Assembly: GCA_963727845.1 (NCBI GenBank)
Contig: CAVSHI010000002.1
Span: 1,302,001-1,366,000 of the forward strand
DNA length: 64,000 bases
Source: JBEKTW01 sp963727845
Lineage (GTDB): Bacteria > Bacteroidota > Ignavibacteria > UBA10030 > SZUA-254
Direction of reading: 5' to 3'
A program made the position numbers and the translations under genes. Below, in pieces: positions 60,766 through 64,000 of this stretch. The notes below the pieces were generated by a model. That model worked only from the letters and a program-made list of their open reading frames with translations, had not been told where the DNA came from and searched no databases. How positions within the stretch are numbered: the first letter of the stretch is position 1; every line of letters begins with the position of its first letter.

Positions 60766-62546
60766 CAGAAGCGCAGGTCCATCTGGAATCCGATACGATT
60801 GTCATGATTGGTCGGCAGCTCGTCGAGTCCGGAACCGATGTTTCTTACATCCTCACGAATGAGGTCCGAGTACTTCAGAGAGAAAGTGAATTCCTCCGAA
60901 AGGATGTACTCGGCTTCCAGGTACCACCGCACTCCCCGCCCGTACAGAACCGGGACTGAAAGCTGGCCGGGCAGGTCAGTCTCGCATTCCCCGATCCCTG
61001 CGTCATAGGAATCTGTACCGAACCACACGATCCGGAAGTCTGTCATGAGACCGGGGAAACATCGCAGCGCAACGTCCTGGTACATCATCATTCCTTTCTC
61101 ACATCGTCCCGACAATTGCGTTTCAAAATCCACGGCCTCGACCCGTGCGCGGAAGTTGACATCGGGAGAGAACCGGTAATCTCCGTTGACGCGGATTGCC
61201 GTTTTAAGTGTTTTATCGTCGACGCGGACGGACCTTCCTTCTCCATCCGCAATCGTTTGTGGGGTCTCTCCCGCCTTGCGGCTGTAACGAACTTCCATAT
61301 GAAGCCGCCTGAACGGGGAATACGCACATTGCGCCAGGAAATCATTCCCGGTTGACGGATAGAGCAAGGTCGCCGTCGGAGACGGACATCGAAATTGATC
61401 GTAGTAGGACGTGATCGTGACATGCGAAGCCGGTTCAAGCCGCAATCCGAGGTACAGCCCGCGTTCATTCGTTGTGCCGGACCGATCGCCGAAACCGTTC
61501 CCGTGGAGACTGAAAAAACCCGGTGGATAACTCCTGAACTCCGAGATGACATCAAGTTCTGGGAACGGTGAGATCATCACGCCGGAGACTCCCGCCAGGG
61601 CACTCCGGTTCGCAATGGTCCATTCACCGAAAAGATGGGATTCGGCGGCCTGAAGATCGTAATCGCCGGATAGCATCCTGGTCCCGGCGCCCTGAAATGT
61701 CGTGCCAAAATCGAGAAAGCGGGAGTACGTTGCAGTGTAGCCGGTCAAGCCGATTGAATTCACTTCCGATTGATTGTACCGGAGCCTCGCTCCTGCCAGT
61801 TCCTCACGGAATGCGTTCCGTTTGGCAATCTCATCATCTGTTCGAAAATATCCCGAAGTGTACAGCGATATAACGTCGTTCGACGCATCGACAGTCCCGC
61901 TGTACGATTTTCTCGAATAAAAGACCGTCACCGACGACCGAGGCAAGGCAAGATTGATCGCCCCACCTCTCAGGAATGAATTTTCATCCGCGGAGGCATA
62001 CGGCACGAGCTCCCGCCCCGATCGTTTCACCGGGGCCACGACGTTCGCGCCTTTGAGAACCTCATAGCCGCGCCAGAGGGCAATGCCCTGTCCGGACTCG
62101 ACGAGGTAATCGCCGACAATGAAGGATGTGACGGGACCGAATGAGGAGAACCGGAGATATCCGGCCGTGAAATCGTCGAATTGCGGCTCACCGGCATTCT
62201 TCGTAAGTATGACCCCCGCCGAAATATGCTCTCCGCGTGTGAGCTTCATTTGCTGGAGTGATTTCAGTGGCGAGCCAATGTACTTCTGCTCTTCAAATCC
62301 CCTGGACTGCTGGAGTTGCTGCACGAATCGGGAGCGAATGGTAACCCCCTCCTGCCCGGCGCGGTTGCGGTCATCAAGCTCCTCGCGGAGCGGCGAATTC
62401 TCGTTATCGGTCGATTGCTCCACCAATGTCTCAATTTCATTCGCAAGCGAATCACTGACGGATATCGAATCTTCCCTTTCCTGAGCGAGGGCTACACCTG
62501 CCACAAGTAACAACGAACAAATGACAAAGAACTTCTTTTCTGTCAT
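60765..62546 (-). CDS. Outer-membrane beta-barrel protein, HhH-associated family without HhH
   Basis: 593 residues with signal peptide (ICSLLLVAGVALAQ). The body is a chain of short amphipathic strands. Segments such as YIGSPLKSLQQMKLTRGEHIS, GDYLVESGQGIALWRG, SGRELVPYASADENSFLRGG are shared with large FCB outer-membrane proteins that usually carry an N-terminal helix-hairpin-helix. Here no HhH is visible, only a short linker (residues 25-55). Function unknown; possible role in DNA or polymer passage is speculative. It ends at the low-complexity tract and starts 4 nt after the PorV/PorQ-like gene stop. Confidence 0.6.
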   Translation of the reverse strand: MTEKKFFVICSLLLVAGVALAQEREDSISVSDSLANEIETLVEQSTDNENSPLREELDDRNRAGQEGVTIRSRFVQQLQQSRGFEEQKYIGSPLKSLQQMKLTRGEHISAGVILTKNAGEPQFDDFTAGYLRFSSFGPVTSFIVGDYLVESGQGIALWRGYEVLKGANVVAPVKRSGRELVPYASADENSFLRGGAINLALPRSSVTVFYSRKSYSGTVDASNDVISLYTSGYFRTDDEIAKRNAFREELAGARLRYNQSEVNSIGLTGYTATYSRFLDFGTTFQGAGTRMLSGDYDLQAAESHLFGEWTIANRSALAGVSGVMISPFPELDVISEFRSYPPGFFSLHGNGFGDRSGTTNERGLYLGLRLEPASHVTITSYYDQFRCPSPTATLLYPSTGNDFLAQCAYSPFRRLHMEVRYSRKAGETPQTIADGEGRSVRVDDKTLKTAIRVNGDYRFSPDVNFRARVEAVDFETQLSGRCEKGMMMYQDVALRCFPGLMTDFRIVWFGTDSYDAGIGECETDLPGQLSVPVLYGRGVRWYLEAEYILSEEFTFSLKYSDLIREDVRNIGSGLDELPTNHDNRIGFQMDLRF

Positions 62547-62550
62547 TCTT

Positions 62551-63354
62551 TCACCATCGGATAAGAATCGATCCCTGATGGGTTATGCCGAGTTCCTCAT
62601 GCATGAAGAAAGCATAATCGATCTCCACGACGCCATGACGAATGCCGATCCCACCTGCGTACTCGGATGGCTGGTCCGATACACCGGCCCGGAGAGCCAC
62701 GGCGTTTATGATCCTGTACTCAAAACCGAATTTCGTGGATGGGTCGAATCCCGTTTCCTTGACATAATCGAGCGTCAGCGAGAACCGCGGTGTCGGGAGG
62801 TATGCAATTCCCATGGAGAACGTCTGCGGCAACGGTTCCCGGGCTTCGCCGATTGCCGGCGAGTTGACACTCTTTGCGGCAATCCCCCACCGCACATGCC
62901 GGGAGAATTCGAGAAGAGCGCCCACATCGATTCCGATGGTCCCTGCCGAGCCATAGTTCTGGATCGAGACGGTGTGGTAGTTGAGGTTCACTCCAACGGA
63001 GAGGCCGGAAACTTTGTTTGCGTACGAAGCCGTCCACGTGACTTCATGGTAGAGGTCGAAGCCGTACCGCCTGGCGGCAAGTCCGAAAACGCCGAGACGG
63101 GTCGGAACGCCGATCGCCAGTGTGCTCCTCCTAAGTTCACTAAGACCAAACTCGCCGGGGGTGTAGAAGAAGGATATTTCGCGCGCCTTGAGATCGGAGA
63201 GCCCCGCGACGTTATAGAACATCGCCCAAACATCGTTGGACAGCCCGATGTACGCTCCACCCATGGACGCCGGACGGGCTCCGGCTTCCGTTTGTTCGAA
63301 CCCGCCGACAGCCAGCCGGTGGACGACCAGCAGCAGAAATGCGATTCTCCCCAT
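62551..63354 (-). CDS. PorV/PorQ-type outer membrane protein
   Basis: 267 residues with a hydrophobic leader (MGRIAFLLLVVHRLAVGG). ARPASMGGAYIGLSNDVWAMFYNVAGLS is the conserved N-terminal PorV/PorQ (FadL-like) signature; the rest forms beta strands ending GSILIRW. PorV shuttles or anchors T9SS cargo and PorQ works with PorZ. Both would fit the T9SS-sorted protein at 20.5-24.3 kb. It is co-directional with the barrel gene downstream. Confidence 0.75.
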   Translation of the reverse strand: MGRIAFLLLVVHRLAVGGFEQTEAGARPASMGGAYIGLSNDVWAMFYNVAGLSDLKAREISFFYTPGEFGLSELRRSTLAIGVPTRLGVFGLAARRYGFDLYHEVTWTASYANKVSGLSVGVNLNYHTVSIQNYGSAGTIGIDVGALLEFSRHVRWGIAAKSVNSPAIGEAREPLPQTFSMGIAYLPTPRFSLTLDYVKETGFDPSTKFGFEYRIINAVALRAGVSDQPSEYAGGIGIRHGVVEIDYAFFMHEELGITHQGSILIRW

Positions 63355-63570
63355 GCCTCCCCCTGAAATATGTCGATACGATGGATTTGCCGGCAGCGCC
63401 TCAGTATGGAATCATGCCGTCCAGACTAAACCTTCGTGCAAAGACACTGACCCTACGGACTACACGCCCTGTCCACCCCCTCTTCAATTCTCCCCTTGGT
63501 AAGGGGGAGACACAAAGGGGGCATGGGCTGCCACAACACTCAAAATTGAAAAAGATGCACTTCCGATTAA

Positions 63571-63599
63571 TTGACCAAGTCCTCCGAAATCCTTATATT
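63571..63599 (+). promoter_or_regulatory. Sigma70-like promoter upstream of DUF4835 gene
   Basis: TTGACC (63571-63576), 17-nt spacer, TATATT (63594-63599), about 125 nt before the ATG at 63726. Good match to sigma70 spacing but FCB consensus may differ. Confidence 0.4.
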
Positions 63600-63725
63600 G
63601 CTTTGCGATGCGCACGTTGTGCAGGTGCTGCATTGCCGGCCGGATTCACGTACCCCCGCCGCACGCTAACTGTGGCTGGCAGGAACCATGGCCCGACGTA
63701 ACATGTTAAATTACAAAGGTCGATC

Positions 63726-64000
63726 ATGAAGCGCTTTTTCATTCCCCTCATCCTTGTCGTTCTGCTCTCGCTTTCGTCGTCTTTCGCGCAGGAGTTCGAC
63801 TGCACTGTTACAGTCGATTTACAGCAACTTTCCAATGAGGCACGGGACAATCTCAGCGATTTCGCCCAGCAGATCAACAACTACATCAACAATTACAAGT
63901 GGACGAAAGAGAACTTTGGCCAGGACAAGCTCAAGTGCACAATTGAAATTCATTTCCTCACGTCCCAGGGATCGAGTCATTTCACAGCACAGATCTTTAT
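63726..64000 (+). CDS. DUF4835 / PorD-type T9SS protein, partial
   Basis: First 91 residues only; right edge of window truncates it. Signal peptide LIPLILVVLLSLSSSFAQ-like (MKRFFIPLILVVLLSLSSSF) then EFDCTVTVDLQQL, NYINNYKWTKENFG and LKCTIEIHFL, matching the DUF4835 N-terminus found in T9SS PorD proteins. It is divergently oriented from the PorV/PorQ-like gene across a 370-nt gap. Confidence 0.82.
   Translation, partial: MKRFFIPLILVVLLSLSSSFAQEFDCTVTVDLQQLSNEARDNLSDFAQQINNYINNYKWTKENFGQDKLKCTIEIHFLTSQGSSHFTAQIF

Overview
The window looks like a chromosomal segment of a FCB-group bacterium, most plausibly Ignavibacteria or a close Bacteroidota/Chlorobiota relative. The evidence is a type IX secretion (T9SS) C-terminal sorting domain with an NYPNPFNPST motif, a PorV/PorQ-like outer membrane protein next to a DUF4835 (PorD-type) gene, and a single tRNA-Ser(CGA) without an encoded CCA. 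Base composition is moderate, around 50% GC by eye. Almost every gene lies on the minus strand. Family assignments come from motifs read by eye; no database search was possible.

Layout. 1-2.2 kb: an arsenic operon arsR-arsM-arsC-acr3 with a palindromic operator. 2.4-4.6 kb: an O-methyltransferase, a small zinc-ribbon membrane protein and a ferredoxin-NADP reductase-like protein. 5-9.4 kb: three different peroxiredoxins followed by PTPS, folE and a short-chain dehydrogenase, which resembles a tetrahydropterin (biopterin-type) route. 9.4-9.7 kb: a 74-bp tandem array of hairpins. 9.9-52 kb: a very large exopolysaccharide/capsule locus of the Wzx/Wzy type. It holds a Wzi-like barrel, UDP-glucose dehydrogenase, UDP-xylose synthase, Wbp-like amino-sugar genes, a polyprenyl-phosphate sugar transferase, many glycosyltransferases, polymerase, flippase, Wzz-like co-polymerase and an SLBB export protein. 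It also holds a T9SS-exported NodB-like protein, a GH51-like glycosidase and a radical SAM/SPASM protein. An intact IS3-family element sits inside a GT2 gene, and removing it restores the reading frame exactly. 52-64 kb: tRNA-Ser, a GIY-YIG protein, an MltD-like transglycosylase, an acyl-CoA carboxylase subunit, a DEAD-box helicase, mnmA and outer-membrane/T9SS genes.

Two window-wide properties stand out. First, intergenic DNA is filled with dispersed repeats: GGTAACC hairpins, a CGCGA(A/G)CT hairpin pair, TTCCCAAA palindromes, a 144-bp duplicated unit, CTTCGACTC/GCTCAGGGTGA elements, degenerate GTCATTGGTCATT tracts, a 24-bp minisatellite and the 74-bp array. Some of these repeats supply the C-terminal codons of genes. 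Second, six otherwise conserved genes each carry one apparent single-base frameshift, which is either sequence error or real decay and must be resolved before the biology is trusted.
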